Positions 21,133 through 34,700 of a stretch of 64,000 nucleotides of DNA are shown piece by piece; position 1 is the first letter of the stretch, and every line of letters starts with the position of its first letter. The notes beneath the pieces were generated by a model. That model searched no databases, was not told where the DNA came from, and saw nothing but the letters and a program-made list of their open reading frames with translations. The stretch spans positions 1 through 64,000 of the forward strand of contig JBEWZL010000203.1 of NCBI GenBank assembly GCA_045837725.1, written 5' to 3'. The DNA is from Vermamoeba vermiformis. Taxonomy: Eukaryota; Tubulinea; Echinamoebida. A program made the translations under genes and the position numbers.

Positions 21133-23699
21133 ATGAAGCTCTTATTGATTATATTTATTTGCATAGGCGTTCAATTTGCATATGCTAGCCAAGTCACCTT
21201 TGGCATCAGCATCTCTACGCAAGCTCCATCCGAGTTTTTGAACTCTAACGGACGCAGTGTGCTTGCTGGTCTTCAATTGTTCGTGCACTCAGCTAATCAA
21301 TGGAACATCACTATCAATAAGAACGATAGCCTATCATTTGCTATCAAGTACATGGAAGACTATGGCAACGCCACGATCGTCAAACAAAACTATCAAGCGT
21401 TTGTCAGTGACCCCGAAATCAGCTACTTGATCGGTCCTGTGTCATCACCCCTCAGTTCTGCAGCTAAAAGCATCACTGAGCCTGCTGGACGGTTGCTTCT
21501 TGGAACCAAAGTCGGATCTGCTAGTTTCTACACCAACGCTGAATATAGCTTCTCTGTGACTAGTTCGCCACCACGATACGCTACAACAACGTTTCCAGAG
21601 TTCCGCATCAATAATATTCGCAGGATTGTGCTAGTAATAGAACAAACGCCATTTCAAATTGATATCGGCAAAGGATTCGTATCGAATGCGCAAGATTTCA
21701 GTATAACAGTGTTAAGCCAATACAACGTTATTACCGACACGCTGAATGGCGTAGACGAGCATTTTTTGGACAACATAACCGCGACTGTCGAGTTAATCCG
21801 CTCATCGGAATCTGACTTTGCGGCCGATGGTGGAATTGATGCCGTAGTGATTGCGTCGTTCACTAACGTCGGAAGATATTTCTTGGAAGCAGCCAGGAAG
21901 ATAAACTACATGCCCAAAGCGATCTACGTCAGTTCTTTCTACTTGCCGGATTTTCAGAAACTTGATCCAAGTTTGACAGCTTTTGTGTGCGGATGTGACG
22001 TGATGGCGCCTGGAATAGAGTTCAGAGGCGACTACTTTGGCACTTATGAAGACTTTCAGAACGCGTTTAATAGCTTCAGACCGGATTTGGCTCCAGCGGA
22101 TGCCAACCATGCTATTGGCGCCGTTAGTGGCTTATTACTTATGCGGTCTATAATGTCCGCTGATTCATTGGACACGAGTGAAGTCACTAGAGCCCTTAGC
22201 AGAATCAACGAAGAAACTTTTTTTGGTCCTTATCAATTCGGATCGGATCATTCTCAACTCAGATTTATTCCAATTCTGCAATTTGCGCCGGAAACCGAAG
22301 ATTTTAGAAGAGCTGTTATTTCAAATTCTTCGCAATTCGCGAATAATATCAACGTCGTTGGTCCCAGCAGAGTCAAGTTACAAAATCTGATCTATCCAGT
22401 GCCAACGTGGGACGAGCGAATATTTGACCCTAAATACGTTACAGCCGAATACGCGATCATGGGAATCACCGCAGGTATAATAATTATTCCGAGAGACTAA
22501 AATTAGAGTTACTTAAATTTCTAAAATTGCGAAATCGACGTATCTGCCAAAAGAAATGAAATGTCTGCAATGCTTACTTTATTACTTAATCGATATATAT
22601 TATAGTGGCACAGCTGTTATCAGTAGTCTGTCTGATGCTCACGGTCAAATACCGCAAAAATCGGGTCGTAAAAGCTTCGTCCCCGCTGTTCCTGATCTAC
22701 ATCTTAGCCGGCACGCTATTGTCTTACAGCACTAACTACACATGGACTGCAACACAGTTCAACATTGCCAACTGTGCTTTGACACCAATAGTCCTCGGCT
22801 TGGGCTTCGTTATCACATTCGGCGCACTCTTTGCAAAATCGTGGCGCATTGTCACGTTGTTCAGACAAGCTGAAAAACTCACTGTAGTCACGATCAGCAA
22901 CAAGAAATTGACCGTGATCCTTGCGGTGCTGGTCGGAGTTCAAGTCATCTTTTCAGTGCTCTTGGCCGTGTTTTCAGATCTCGCGGTGGTCGTGACGGAT
23001 CCGTACCGACCAGTCTTATGGGAACAACGCTGCTTCCTTAATAATGGATTCAACATCTTGCTGTACATCAACATTGCATTCGCGGGTCTGATCATCTTGA
23101 CCGGCCTGGTCCTCGCAGTGATGATGCGCAAGATCAAGAATCAGCTCTTCAATGAAGCGAGGCACTTGGCGTTTATCATCTACGCGATAGCTGTGTTTGT
23201 TGCCGTAGTTACTGCGCTCAGTTTTGACGTCTTAACAGGTTCGTACAAACAGATCGGGATCCACATCCATCGTTATTTTCAATCGATATGATCATGTATC
23301 TAATCAATTGTATTAATAGGGTTGAATCAATATATATTCAGAAGTGTGGCTATTCTCGTAATCAATTTAACGACGGTGATCACTCTGTTCGGAACGAAAC
23401 TGAACTACATCCGCACCGGAAAGTTGCCAACCAACGAAGAACCAACAGCACTGCATCGTTATGTACCTTCTCCGCGTGATCGAGAAGATGCAGATCTGCG
23501 CACAACTGTGCAAAAATTGAATGCACGCATTGCCGAACTGACAGCGCTGTTAGACACGACCAAAAAGGACTACGAATCACTTAAAAACAGCGTTGTGGCT
23601 GATAATAACGCGCGACAAAGCCAAGTGACGTTATTGCAGGGCAAAGAAGACGACAGTTCTGAACACAATTCATCTTCTTCGTCTAGCTCCGAGTCCTAA
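21133..23699 (+). CDS. Class C (GABA-B/mGlu-like) G-protein-coupled receptor
   Basis: Three exons (21133-22474, 22606-23238, 23320-23699) read in frame to about 784 residues. Residues 1-18 (MKLLLIIFICIGVQFAYA) are a signal peptide. Residues about 20-440 are a periplasmic-binding-protein-like ectodomain with sites such as SYLIGPVSSPLSSA and the ending VGPSRVKLQNLIYPVP, typical of ANF_receptor folds. Seven hydrophobic helices follow from about 22.6 kb: LLSVVCLMLTV, PLFLIYILAGTLLSY, LGLGFVITFGALFAKSWRI, VILAVLVGVQVIFSVLL, ILLYINIAFAGLIILTG, LAFIIYAIAVFVAVVTAL and VAILVINLTTVITLFG. The tail has a coiled coil (LRTTVQKLNARIAELTAL) and a Ser-rich end. GABA-B receptors dimerise by such coiled coils. 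The ligand is unknown. There is no Cys-rich domain between ectodomain and TM1, as in GABA-B-like rather than mGlu receptors. Confidence 0.88.
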
Positions 23700-23999
23700 T
23701 CTCAAATCTTATAATTAGGTTGTAATATTAAAAAATAAAATCAATATTGATCGACAATAAACGAGCACCCGCTTGCCGAAAATATTTCGGATTATTTTAA
23801 ACATCCATTTTATTTCAAGATGAAGAACACACAGCAAGCCAACATTATATTTGCGTTATTGCAATAACTAGCAGACATACAAACAAAAATAACAGCATTA
23901 TTAATCCATGTATCACTCTGTGTCAAGGTAAGAAAGAATTAACAATTGAAATCTAGATCGACAATTTTTAAATTAATCAAATATTTATTACATTTGCTA
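23700..23999. other. Convergent intergenic gap
   Basis: A 3'-to-3' gap between the GPCR gene and the minus-strand membrane protein copy. AATAAA-like words occur on the plus strand near 23735 and 23757. Nothing else is seen. Confidence 0.4.
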
Positions 24000-25079
24000 T
24001 TACCATGGGTTGTACGAGCCATTTTCACGAACAATTTTAGTAGTAAAATTCTTGAGGATTTTAATTTTGATGCCCAAAAGTTCAACGGTTGCTTTGTGAT
24101 AGATCTCGGGCTTGAATAATCCGGTGTAATAATACACGTTGTCGAAATCAGCGTATAATTCGTAATTAGTGTTGCTGCTCAACATGAATTTATCGTTTGC
24201 ACCATCCCAGTGCTGGTTGTCAGGAATCCACCAATCGTTCGAAGCCAGATTTTCCAGCGAGAACGAGTTTTTGAAGGTATCGGGATAAAAATATACTACG
24301 TCAGGTCTGGCACGTGCAATCTAGATAATAAGACAATGTTTAGCGTTCAAAGCTTGGAAATTTGTTTCGATCGAGTTTTGTAAGCTCATACCCATTCGTA
24401 TTTGATCCTTGTGCGTTCCTGATACTCTCGTATGACATTATAGCACCCAGCAATACCATAGTACTGTTGCAGCCATCCTTGAAAGTTGGTTCTGTAATGG
24501 TAAAGATAACCTGATTTTGGTTCACGCAAGTCTTGTTGTTTGTAGGTCCGAAGTTCAGTGACAGCTCCATGAAATGTTCGGAAGAGACTGAATTTGATCA
24601 TCTGTTGATCACTTGAGGCACGTACATGAAGATATCGATGTTCTCTTCACCAAACAAACTGAAAAGCTCATTTCGGATTCGTTGTTCGGTCAAACTGAAG
24701 TTGCGGAGGAATCCTGAGAAGCAAATAGCAAGCTTCTTTGTTCCTATATAATATCTAGACTCTGTTCTTTGTCGTTCTCGCTCTTCAATCATTTTGCGTC
24801 GTGCAGCGAATTGATGTTGCCTCATAAAATCGATCTGGCTTCTGAAATCCATTACAGTCTTGTTCAAACGCGTAATATCTTCTTTCAATTTGTTATTATC
24901 TGATACGGGTGCCTTTGGGACTTCTGGGCAAACGCATTCTGTTGTGTTGCTAACTTCGGTGGTAGTAGGGGCTCTAACTCCGAGTTCCATCCCGAGCGCA
25001 CTTTAGCAATAGCAAATACTGATGCAGCTAATATCACAAAATATACTACAGCTATTTGGATAGGCCTGCGTGTTGTCAT
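24000..25079 (-). pseudogene. Type II membrane glycosyltransferase-like gene, copy 1 (frame-broken)
   Basis: MTTRRPIQ followed by a TM (IAVVYFVILAASVFAIA), a Cys-containing stalk, a coiled-coil stem and then a luminal domain beginning KLAICFSGFLRNFS and holding RARPDVVYFYPD. It ends SYNPW and a stop at 24000-24002. An intron at 24321-24391 is shared with copy 2. The ARPD block resembles the acidic motif of sugar-nucleotide transferases, but the family is not certain. Compared with the copy at 27655-28667, this one has an extra base near 24603 and another near 24570, and the TM and stalk are in different frames near 24985. As written it cannot encode one protein, so it is a young pseudogene, or the assembly has small indels. 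Confidence 0.65.
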
Positions 25080-25694
25080 TTTGCTTACTGAGCGAATGAA
25101 TGCATTGCTTTCTGTTTGTCTGCCAAAAAAGCGTGAATTAATCACGTGGATTTTCCAAATTAGTATAAACTTACACAACTTTTTTGAACTCTTCTCAGTT
25201 TTGCCGTTTTTTTTGCTCGATAATTACTTTGTGGTTATTCTATCATATTCCAAAGCTAGAAGTAGTTTAATTTTTTCGTTATTGAATCGGCAACGTACTC
25301 ATTATACCAAACTAATTCCGCGTTTACAACTTTAACCAATTCGCTTTTCGATTTCCGGAAACCACCGTACAATTGTTGGCAACAATTCATAATGGATTCG
25401 AAGGAGACTGCGTTGTATTGAATCAAACGCATGATTATTTACTCCAAGAGCTCTGCCGCTGCTTAAGAGCTGATTCAATGACCATTGAATCTTCCACATT
25501 GGCATCTACCAGATATACGGGGTTTGATTTTACGGTAAAAATCACAACTCATACATCCACCCATACATCGTTCTACAAGGGTTAGCTCTGTTCGGGAAAA
25601 TTTGTGTTTGTTCTAATTCCTTTAATGTTGCAAATTTGGATTTTTTTTTGAACGAACGAAAAACGTAATAATTTTTTACTCAGGACGGCAACGA
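25080..25694. other. Divergent spacer between copy 1 and the ankyrin/F-box gene
   Basis: Shared upstream region of two divergently oriented genes. An ORF at 25373-25585 was considered as an upstream exon, but joining its end to the downstream acceptor at about 25683 meets a stop, so I do not call it. Confidence 0.35.
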
Positions 25695-27116
25695 ATGACC
25701 ACAAGTGCGTTATATTTATCTTTCCCTAGTGGGTACATAAGGGATTCAGACCTATCAACTGCGATCCAACATCGTTTTAACTCGACTCGTGCGACCGTTG
25801 AGTCGTTAGAGTTTATGATTCGAAGATTTTGGTCGCAAATAGTTGGTAATGAGGTAAATAAGCATTAAATTTGATTTGAAAATCATTACAGCATTTGAGC
25901 GAGGATTGTTTACAAAATTAAATTTATTTTTATTTATAAAAAAGCGAAATTGAGCAAGTTTGCAATCGATTACGATTTAAAAAAATTAATGCACCGTTAG
26001 AAATTAATATAAAAATATTTGATCGCATTGAACCAAAATTTGTTGTTAAAAGTCTTTATTTTGTAACAGATGCTGAAAGCCGAGATTATCCACTACGCAT
26101 TGTACTGGTCAAATAACAGCATCGAATATTTCTATCATTTCTACGATTTACTAAAACCTAATCTGGATTTGGTAATCGATCGCACGAAGTGTTGGACTTT
26201 TGTAAGTAATTTTTGAGCTTATTACTATCACATTGTTATTGATAATATTATAGAGCTATAAGATGACTAACTTGCAATTCGCGGTGCATCGGTTTGACAA
26301 CGCTAAAATTGCCGCGCTTTTGTTGGCTCACGGCGCCAGCCCAGATCTGAGTGGACCCGCAGTACGTAGAGAAAATCATATATATAATCGTATATGGCTT
26401 ATACTGATATATATAACTAATAGAAGCCTTCGCATGTCGCTCAAAGCATTAAGGAAAATATGACTAAATTCAATGAAATTTTGACGGATCTGAACAACTT
26501 GCCGCGAGCAGAATACCTGAAAAAATATGATATAGAGGACCCTCGTAGACCTAAAGCGAAAGATATTGATGGATTTGAGTTTAATAAGATTTTGCCGGAG
26601 ATCCAAGAGTTGATACTAAATATGGTAATTGACCGACAATTTGAGTGGCTCCGATTGGTCTGCAAAGATTGGCGAGATTTAACGATGAAAATTCTCCGAA
26701 GAAAAATTCCGAGAGTGCCGAAGAAAATGATTGGCAAATTTTTATACACGAAGAACGAGCCGTACGATGAAGAAACGACTTTAACGCTCAAAAACTCCGT
26801 GGAGGTGCTCGAAACCGACGAAATTTCGCTGAAAATATTCCAAGATCGGGTGGATCTGCAACCAACAAGCACAGCGTTAGAAAAAATATTGCCTTCGTCG
26901 ACTGAAATTCCTTCATTTCCTCACGCAGAATTCGAGGAATTTATTTACAATTATTATCACAGCGGCTGTCAATACGTGGCGTGCGAAACAAGCATTAGTA
27001 CTTACGGAGATTGTTCGGAGACCACTGCGCGAGTATTTATTTGCAAAGCTGCAGGATTTGGCGTGTTCATTACCAGCAAGTCGGTTGTTGAAGGGCTGCC
27101 TGATACTTTTGAATAG
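25695..27116 (+). CDS. Ankyrin-repeat protein with an F-box-like segment
   Basis: Exons: 25695 to about 25854, about 26071-26201, about 26255-26359 and about 26427-27116. All joins keep frame (NE/MLKAE, WTF/SYKM, GPA/KPSH). The N-terminus MTTSALYLSFPSGYIRD leads into helical ankyrin-like units; the best is MTNLQFAVHRFDNAKIAALLLAHGASPDL (split: LLLAHGASPDL is the diagnostic core). Next comes an F-box-like block, ILPEIQELILNMVIDRQ then WLRLVCKDWRDLTM, at about 26.6-26.7 kb. The rest is a C-terminal region I cannot name. F-box proteins recruit substrates to SCF ubiquitin ligases through Skp1, with the repeat domain choosing the target; that role is inferred. It sits inside the inverted pair of glycosyltransferase-like copies. 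Confidence 0.68.
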
Positions 27117-27618
27117 GCAAAGTCAGTAGTAACTGGATCTGGTTCGGAATTAAAAATTAATGTAATTTTACCTTTGCCGATTGTAATACAATTTCCTCTA
27201 TTGCAACAAACGATTAATATATTAGTTAAAGAAAAAAGAGAGGAAAGCGCTTGAAAAATTTTTGGGTCGCCATGCGGTGGATTTATTTTTAAAAAATTTT
27301 TTTTTTATGGTTTTATTAAATTTTTTGGGGTTTTATTTTATATTTTTGAATTCTATGACGCAAGGAGTTGTAGACCTCTCAGCTACTTGAGCTGGCTGTC
27401 ATTCGATTCGTTTGCTCGTGTATCGGAGATTTAGCCGTGGAAAACTACGCAATTAGGACAACAATTTTTGAGTGAATTAATTTCCAATTTCAGAAATAGC
27501 TCACGAGTAATGGTGGCATGTTGTAACATTACAGTATGATGTCATTTTGAAGCATTACTTTGTGTTTATTTGAAACGCAACTTCCCGGTCATTTTCAATC
27601 CATTTCACTAACAAAAAC
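27117..27618. other. Intergenic stretch with T-rich run
   Basis: Contains a strongly T/A-biased run (about 27280-27355). No supported gene. Confidence 0.4.
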
Positions 27619-27654
27619 ATGCGTTGCTCAATCTTATGGTGCAGAGCAAGACCG

Positions 27655-28667
27655 ATGAATATAGACTACACGCCACTAACACGGCGGATAAAAGAGCGCC
27701 AGAACATTATTGTCGCATTGCTGTCTTTTGTTTTAATCGGAGCATTAGCGATTGCTTTAGTCATCCTTCAGCTTAACAATAATGAAGAAATTACGCGATT
27801 GAATCAAAATGTCTCGGATTTCAGGGATCAGATCGATTTTATGAGACAACATCAATTCGCTGCACGACGCAAAATGATTGAAGAGCGAGAACGCCAAAGA
27901 ACAGAGTCTAGATACTACATAGAGCACCAAGAAGCTCGCTATTTGCTTCTCGGGGTTCCTCCGCAACTTCAGTTTGACCGAACAACGAATCCGAAATGAG
28001 CTTTTCAGTTTGTTCGGTGAAGAGAACATCGATATCTTCATGTATGTGCCTCAAGTGATCAAAGATGATCAAATACAGCCTCTTCCGAACATTTCATGGC
28101 CTGTCACTGAACTTCGGACCTACAAACAACAAGACTTGCGCGAACCAAAATCAGGTTTTCTTTACCACTACAGAACCAACTTCCAAGGATGGTTGCAACA
28201 GTACTATGGTATTGCTGGATGCTATAACGTCATACGAGAGTATCAAGAACGCACAAGGATCAAATACGAATGGGTATGAGCTTACAAAAACTCGATCTGA
28301 AACAAATTTCCAAGCTTTGAACGCTAAACATTGTCTTATTATCTAGATTGCACGTGCCAGACCAGACGTAGTATATTTTTATCCCGATACCTTCAAAAAC
28401 TCATTCTCGCTGCAAGATCTGGCTTCGAACGATTGGTGGATTCCTGACAACCAGCACTGGGATGGTGCAAACGATAAATTCATGTTGAGCAGCAATACTA
28501 ACTACGAATTATATGCTGATTTCGACAACGTGTATTATTACACCGGATTATTCAAGCCCGAGATCTATCACAAAGCAACCATTGAATATTTTGGGATCAG
28601 CATCAATATTATAAAAGATTTTACTACCCAAATTGTACGAGAAGATGGTTCGTACAACCCGTGGTAA
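27655..28667 (+). pseudogene. Type II membrane glycosyltransferase-like gene, copy 2 (frame-broken)
   Basis: The in-frame ATG at 27619 or 27655 gives MNIDYTPLTRRIKERQ and a TM (NIIVALLSFVLIGALAIALVI), then a coiled-coil stem nearly identical to copy 1 (DFMRQHQFAARRKMIEERER). Near 27925, just after SRYYI, one extra base relative to copy 1 throws the frame and the ORF stops at 27999. The downstream domain is open in the next frame from about 27974, through IDIFMYVPQVIKDDQIQPL, an intron at 28274-28346, and RARPDVVYFYPD to SYNPW. The break differs in place from those of copy 1. The duplication covers stem, domain and intron; the N-termini differ between the copies. It may be a pseudogene, a sequencing error or an unrecognised splice. 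Confidence 0.6.
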
Positions 28668-28784
28668 TAATTAATAATAAAAAACCGAAAAAAGTTAATT
28701 CTTTTTAAACAAATCTTAAGATCGGATCTAGATCGAGCTGGATCTACAAAACTGTTAATAAAATACACTTTACTATCAGTAGTT

Positions 28785-31700
28785 CTACACGTCCAAAGTT
28801 TCCTTCTTCTTGTCTTTGTCTTTGCCACCTTGTTCTTTCTTCTTGGGAAGTTCGCTGTACATGTCGAGAATGGCATTCAACAAATGAATCATTTGCGCGG
28901 ACTTTTCTTCGTCTTCAATTTGAGCAAATCGTTCACGAATCTTGTTTTCATTTCGCGTAATGTGCTCGTGCAAGTACGCAAGGGAGTTGAGTCGAACTTC
29001 GCTTGGCAGTTCAAGATCCATTTTCACTTTCGCTTGTGCTCGTTCTTGCGGATTCTATTTTAAAAATATCAGCATATATTATTACACCACACTATATTAT
29101 ATATTATGAGATTTGCAAGAATAATTCGACATGAAAATAAAATTTCTTGGACTTACGAGAATGGATCTGTAGAACTCGGCGACCTTGGGCTTATTTCTGT
29201 TAATAAAGTCACTCAAGTTCTCCATATACGCCTCTTTGTTATTAGTAGCCATGTTCGCAAGTGTTTGAAGCACTTTTGCAATCAAAACAAGTTGTCGTTG
29301 AGCTACTTGATTTGGCGCTTCAAGTAGAAGACCGTAATAGTGCGGTGCTGTCAGTGCTGGACCGATGTAACTGCAAATGAAGTTAATACGATGATGATGA
29401 TTGCCTAATATGGTAAAAACAAAACTTACCGCAAGAACAACAGACCACCAATAGCTTTGAACACGGCGTCTTCATTGCCAAATTTGTCCATGATTGTGTT
29501 CGACATGCGCGAGAAAATTTGACGGAATTCACTGAACGAAGGAGTTAGCAAAAATAAAAAAAATGTAGAAAAGAATTGACTTACTTAGGTACTTTGTCAT
29601 CACCGTTTTTGATCACCGTGAAGATCTTTTGACACGCAAGAGCGAGTTGATAAACGTTCTGATCGGTGTCAACACTCGCGTCCTTGATCTTGTTCGGATC
29701 CACTTCCATTTCAATCTGAAGCAACGACGCTCCTTTATCATCGCCGTCCATTTTGTCTGCTTCTTTCATCGCCTTTGCGGCCACTGTGTTCAGTTCATTC
29801 ACGACTATGAAATTGAAGAGCAGTTAGTCGAAGCACAGGTTTGACATTTTTGACACTTTGACATGTTGACACGTGTCACTTGTAAGTGGTATTGAAGTGT
29901 CACTTACCTCTCGCCAATGTGAACCACAAGTACTTGGTTCCTACGAGCTTCGAGTAGAACTTGAACATCTTGCTACTAATACTATTTTGACGGAATATGG
30001 TGTTCTCGCTCGAGGCTTTTCGTGCTTCTTCTGACACGAAGTATTGCAACAATTCGGCACCTTGTTGCTTGCTTTGTGCCAAGAAGATCAAGTACTTCGC
30101 GACCTAACGATAAAAATTGAAAGATTAGACTCGAATGCGGTGAATTAGTATTGTACTTACCGCGTCTTGTTCAGTTGGAGCAGTCACGTCTGCAACTGCA
30201 TCAACAAATGTTCTGTCGCGACTCATCAAAACATCTTCAAGTTTTCTACGAAAGAGGTGATAATTAGTAAATGAACGATAATTTGAAACTACTGTGCTAC
30301 TCACTGATAGTCGTCCTTGGCACTAATCTTGTACTTGAGTGTCAAGTCAGTTTGATAAGCCACGGTCAGATAGTCAGGCTCGACGACTTCGACAATCAAT
30401 CCACCACGACGTTTTCTCCATCGCATGAACAGAATCAGCAGCACTGTGCCTGCAATCAGCGCTGATCCACCGACGACAACACCTGCCACGAGGCCTGCAA
30501 CATCAATGGCTGCACTGCAGTTCGATCCCCAAAGCTCGGCACTACCGCATGTTGCTTGAGTTGTGCACGAGTTAGATTCTGAACACCAGCCACAAAGATT
30601 CTTTGCGACACATTGCGAGCACGAGGTGAGCTGAGAGCAGTCTGTTTGGCGCCTTTTGTTAGCATTATAGAATTAAGAATAATGAGCTAAAATGACTTAC
30701 CAACGAAAGTGAACGGCACTGGTCCGGCAATCGAAGTGCTCTCATATAACAATCTGAAGTTCAAACTGCTCTCAAAGATCACTTTTGGCGGTGTGCACGT
30801 CAGCGAGGATGAGTTGACGAGTGTTGCTGACACTTTTGGAACTCCTTCAAACTCGCAAAAGAACGAGTCTGAAACTGATCTCTTCTTTGTACTAGTTTCG
30901 TTTGACGCCACTGAAGCAAGAGCAACGAATGGATCAATGGACGGATTGACACCGATTGTCAACGTGTCATTGCCAAACAATGTCGCGTAGTTTGGAGCGA
31001 CTGTCAGATCTGCCACAAAAAAAAACGATTAACTTTTTGGGCTAGTCTTTTGAAATCTACTTACCAATGCATTGTCGCAAGAAGAACTCCTGGGAACCAG
31101 TGCATCGAGTTTGAGGACCGCACGACTTGGTTGTCAAGCACCAGCCACAGTACGGCGAGTCAGACATGCATTGTGCCTGACATCCCGATCCTGTCGAGAA
31201 CGAGTTGCAACCTGAGATAATTCGTTAGTTAGCATTATTAAATAAGACATGTATGACTGCTTACTGAAGAAAGTGAAGTTGAGAGGCGAGTTCGGTGCTA
31301 TATCATCACCGTTCAATAACACACGTAAAAGAACGTCACCAATCAAACGACGGCGAGACGGTGTGACACAAATCAAGTTTGAAGAATCCGAGCTGACTGT
31401 TGTGCTATCAGCTGGTTGATCATCAAACATACACGTGTAAGTGAAGTCAGGGCGGGTGAAGAAGGGACCACCGTTAATGACTATTGTTTCGCCTCCCTCG
31501 AAATATCCGTAGTTTGGTGTGACGCTGTTCAGAGCTAAGAAAGATGTTAGTAGCCGCACCTTTGAAGCCTTTACGTGACTTACAAGGACATTGAATTTGT
31601 TGGAAGTCTGATGAATCGCACGTGAAAGCACAGTAGCGCGAGCACCATCTGCAACGTGTGTTCAGTGGAGCCAAACAGTCACTGCAGCCTGTTGTAATCG

Positions 31701-34700
31701 CCGCGCAATCTAACGAAGATAACATTAGCCAACAATAATAGAGGTCATTTGTAACTTACCGTAAAAAGTAAATGAGATTGAGTTCGTGTAGACAACGCCG
31801 TTGACCGTAATGTAGGCTTGTACGACCCCGACAGGTGCAACAGTTGTGACGCACGACACACTGCCATCTGTCCAGTTCGTCGCTGCGAGTGTACTATTGC
31901 CAAGCACGCAATTAATTTGACTCAAGCTGGCGACTTGTGAGAACGAGAACGAGCCAGTGAACACCACCACTTCATCACCGAGCGTTGATGCACTCGATGG
32001 CGTGGCACTCGTGATTGAAGGACACGTTGACGAGTTGCTCGAAGTAGCTTGTGCTGCGCATGTTGAGCTGCCTTCGTGGAAACATTGAAGGTTTGTGCCA
32101 CACCACGAACACGTTGGTCTTGCATCAGAAGCGCAGTCCGAGCACGAGGTCGCCGAGCAATCTTGAGAAAGAATTAGATTATCATAGCTTAATTTAGATG
32201 AAATCACTTACCATAAACGGCAATAGTCGAATCAGGTGTCAGACGCGAATAACTTCCACTGCCAATGTCAGCCCAAATACTCACCTAACACCGAGTTAAA
32301 ATGATATAATAATGAGATGTAGGTCCATACCCTGTGCTGGCCAACAGCAAGACCAGTCTGTGCGGGACAAGAGATGTACGTGTTGTTGGTGGGAGTAGCG
32401 TCAGTCAATTGAGCCGAAGTGACCGCTGTACCGACGTCCCATGCGCATTTTAAGGTTGGAAGAGTTTGTCCGTCGAACACGAATAAACCACTAATGTGAC
32501 TGCAAAAAAATAGAAAGAATCATAAGACCAAGAACTTTTCATGAATTATTTGACCTCTGACTTACATCGTTGTCGTAGCGAGATCACCAACGTAAATAGA
32601 GCTCGGGGAAATATCATTGATTGCTGATTGAAGGAGTTAGCAAATGCTACTCAGAGTGCATAAAACGTACCAGGACAACGGCCGTTGGTCGTGCAGGAGG
32701 CAGTAGCATTGGCAGCGTAAGTGCACAATCTCGTATTGAAACAGAACGTGCAGTCATCGCGCAGTGCAACGGCCGAGAAGGCGTCAGTGCACGTTGAACA
32801 ATCTTGACCGTACAAGTCACAATCTAAAAGTTCGAGTCAATTTCTCACTTTCAATATTAGCGGTATTATGACTTACCATAAATAATGAACCCAGAGGTCG
32901 AAGTGTAAAGTTTGCCATTAGCGTGAACTTCAATTGTAGTTTTGATCTCCGCTTGACCCGCACGAAGTGTGTCCCATTGAGAGCGAACGTCAGGCGTGAG
33001 ACAAGTGATCGATGTGCTGCTCACTCTTGTCGCTTGTGTCTCGAACTGACCATCGAACACACACGTGTAGTTAGCATTGGCAACGACTGTAGGCGAGATC
33101 GTCAATGTGATCAACTTGTCTGTGGAAAGAAATTAGTCATTAGTGTCGGTGACAATGGTCCCGAACTTACTTCCTCGAATGGATGCACCCAGCGAAGAAA
33201 GAGATGTCACAGCTGAAGAAAGGTGATTAGACCAATGATAACGAAGATGTGTAATATAGACTGAATTACCAGGGCAAGTTCTTGTCCACGAACTGGCGTC
33301 ACATCGTTGAGCAGATCCACAAGTCGAATTCGTCAAACACAAACCACACTCTGCCTCACTGAAGCACGAAGTACAATCTGGGCTTGCCGAGCATTCTGTG
33401 AATGTATTCAACGTTAGCAAAGCACCATCTTATCTTAATGTACGTACGATAGTAAGTGAATGACGCAGAATTTGTGGTCCACCAAGTATTTTTCCAACGA
33501 ATGCGGAGATTCTTTGAACCTGCTGCTGCTGCCGCAGGACTCGTGCATTGCAGCGATTGATACTGAAGATTATAGACGGTGGTGGTTGTTGATTCGTCCC
33601 ATACACAACGCAAATCAACGTCGCTGAGGAGATTTCCTGAAGAATCGGCGAATGTGCTGGTCACGTTGATGACTGTGTTGCCGTCAATCGAGCCACGTGA
33701 CGGCGAGATTTTTTGAATAACTGTAAGTACATAATGTTAGGGCTTGGGAGGTCTGAAAATGTATTTGCAAAGAGAGCTTACCAGGACAAATATAATTACG
33801 AATATCAACGTCCCAATCGTTCGCTGTGCAGTCCTTGGACAAGGAACAAACGCGAGAAGTAGAACAAAAGCCGCAGTAATTTTGATCCGTCTGGCACGTC
33901 AAGCAATCGTACAAGCCACAGCCTAAAATGACACGTGTCAAAATAATATATCAATGACATTAAATCAATATTTTCTTACTCGTAATCTGGTACTTGTAAA
34001 CTACGTCACCAGATCCAGACTTTGTGAACCAATACATGGCGTTGTTATCGAGATCGAAGTACGCGAAGAGCAGTGGCTTATTCACGAACATACCTGAATC
34101 ACATGGCAAAGTTAATATACGGAAAATATTTCAATTCGCTGCAAGGTATACTACGCGTATACTTTTTTACGTACTTGTTTGTCCAAACGACTGCCAATAA
34201 CTATTCAAGCGAATAATACTGCTCGAAGTATTTGTATCTTGCATTCCCCAGAAAACAACGTCGTTAATGGCATCTAAAAAATTCTTATCTTTAGTACTAT
34301 AGTTCCTTGATTATAAGCATCCGTTAATGTACGTACCATATCCAATGCCGTACATTGTTTTTCCATTTTGAAAGAAAATTTGACGACTTGCAATGTTGCT
34401 ATCAATCTGAAAAAAAAATTGTAGTAATTAGCCCAGTTATTATAATTACTAATAATAGCTGTACGTACTTCGTAACCGGTACCAGCATTATCTCCTGTAA
34501 TAAAAGTGCCTCTGCGAGGATTATTTTTCAACGATACAACCTGCGGAGAAAATTAGCTCGTGCGCGACAAAAAGACTGTTCGGAATTTCACTCTTACGTA
34601 AGCATTTCGCTCTGTTTTAATGACCGAAGATGTGCTAGCAATATATCGAGCCATAAAGCCAACGCTCCGACCAACTCCGTTTCTTTGGCCGCCAAACAAG

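Noticed and set aside
25373-25585. Possible first exon of the ankyrin/F-box gene
   Set aside because: Splicing its donor to the next acceptor gives an immediate stop, and the downstream ATG at 25695 works by itself.
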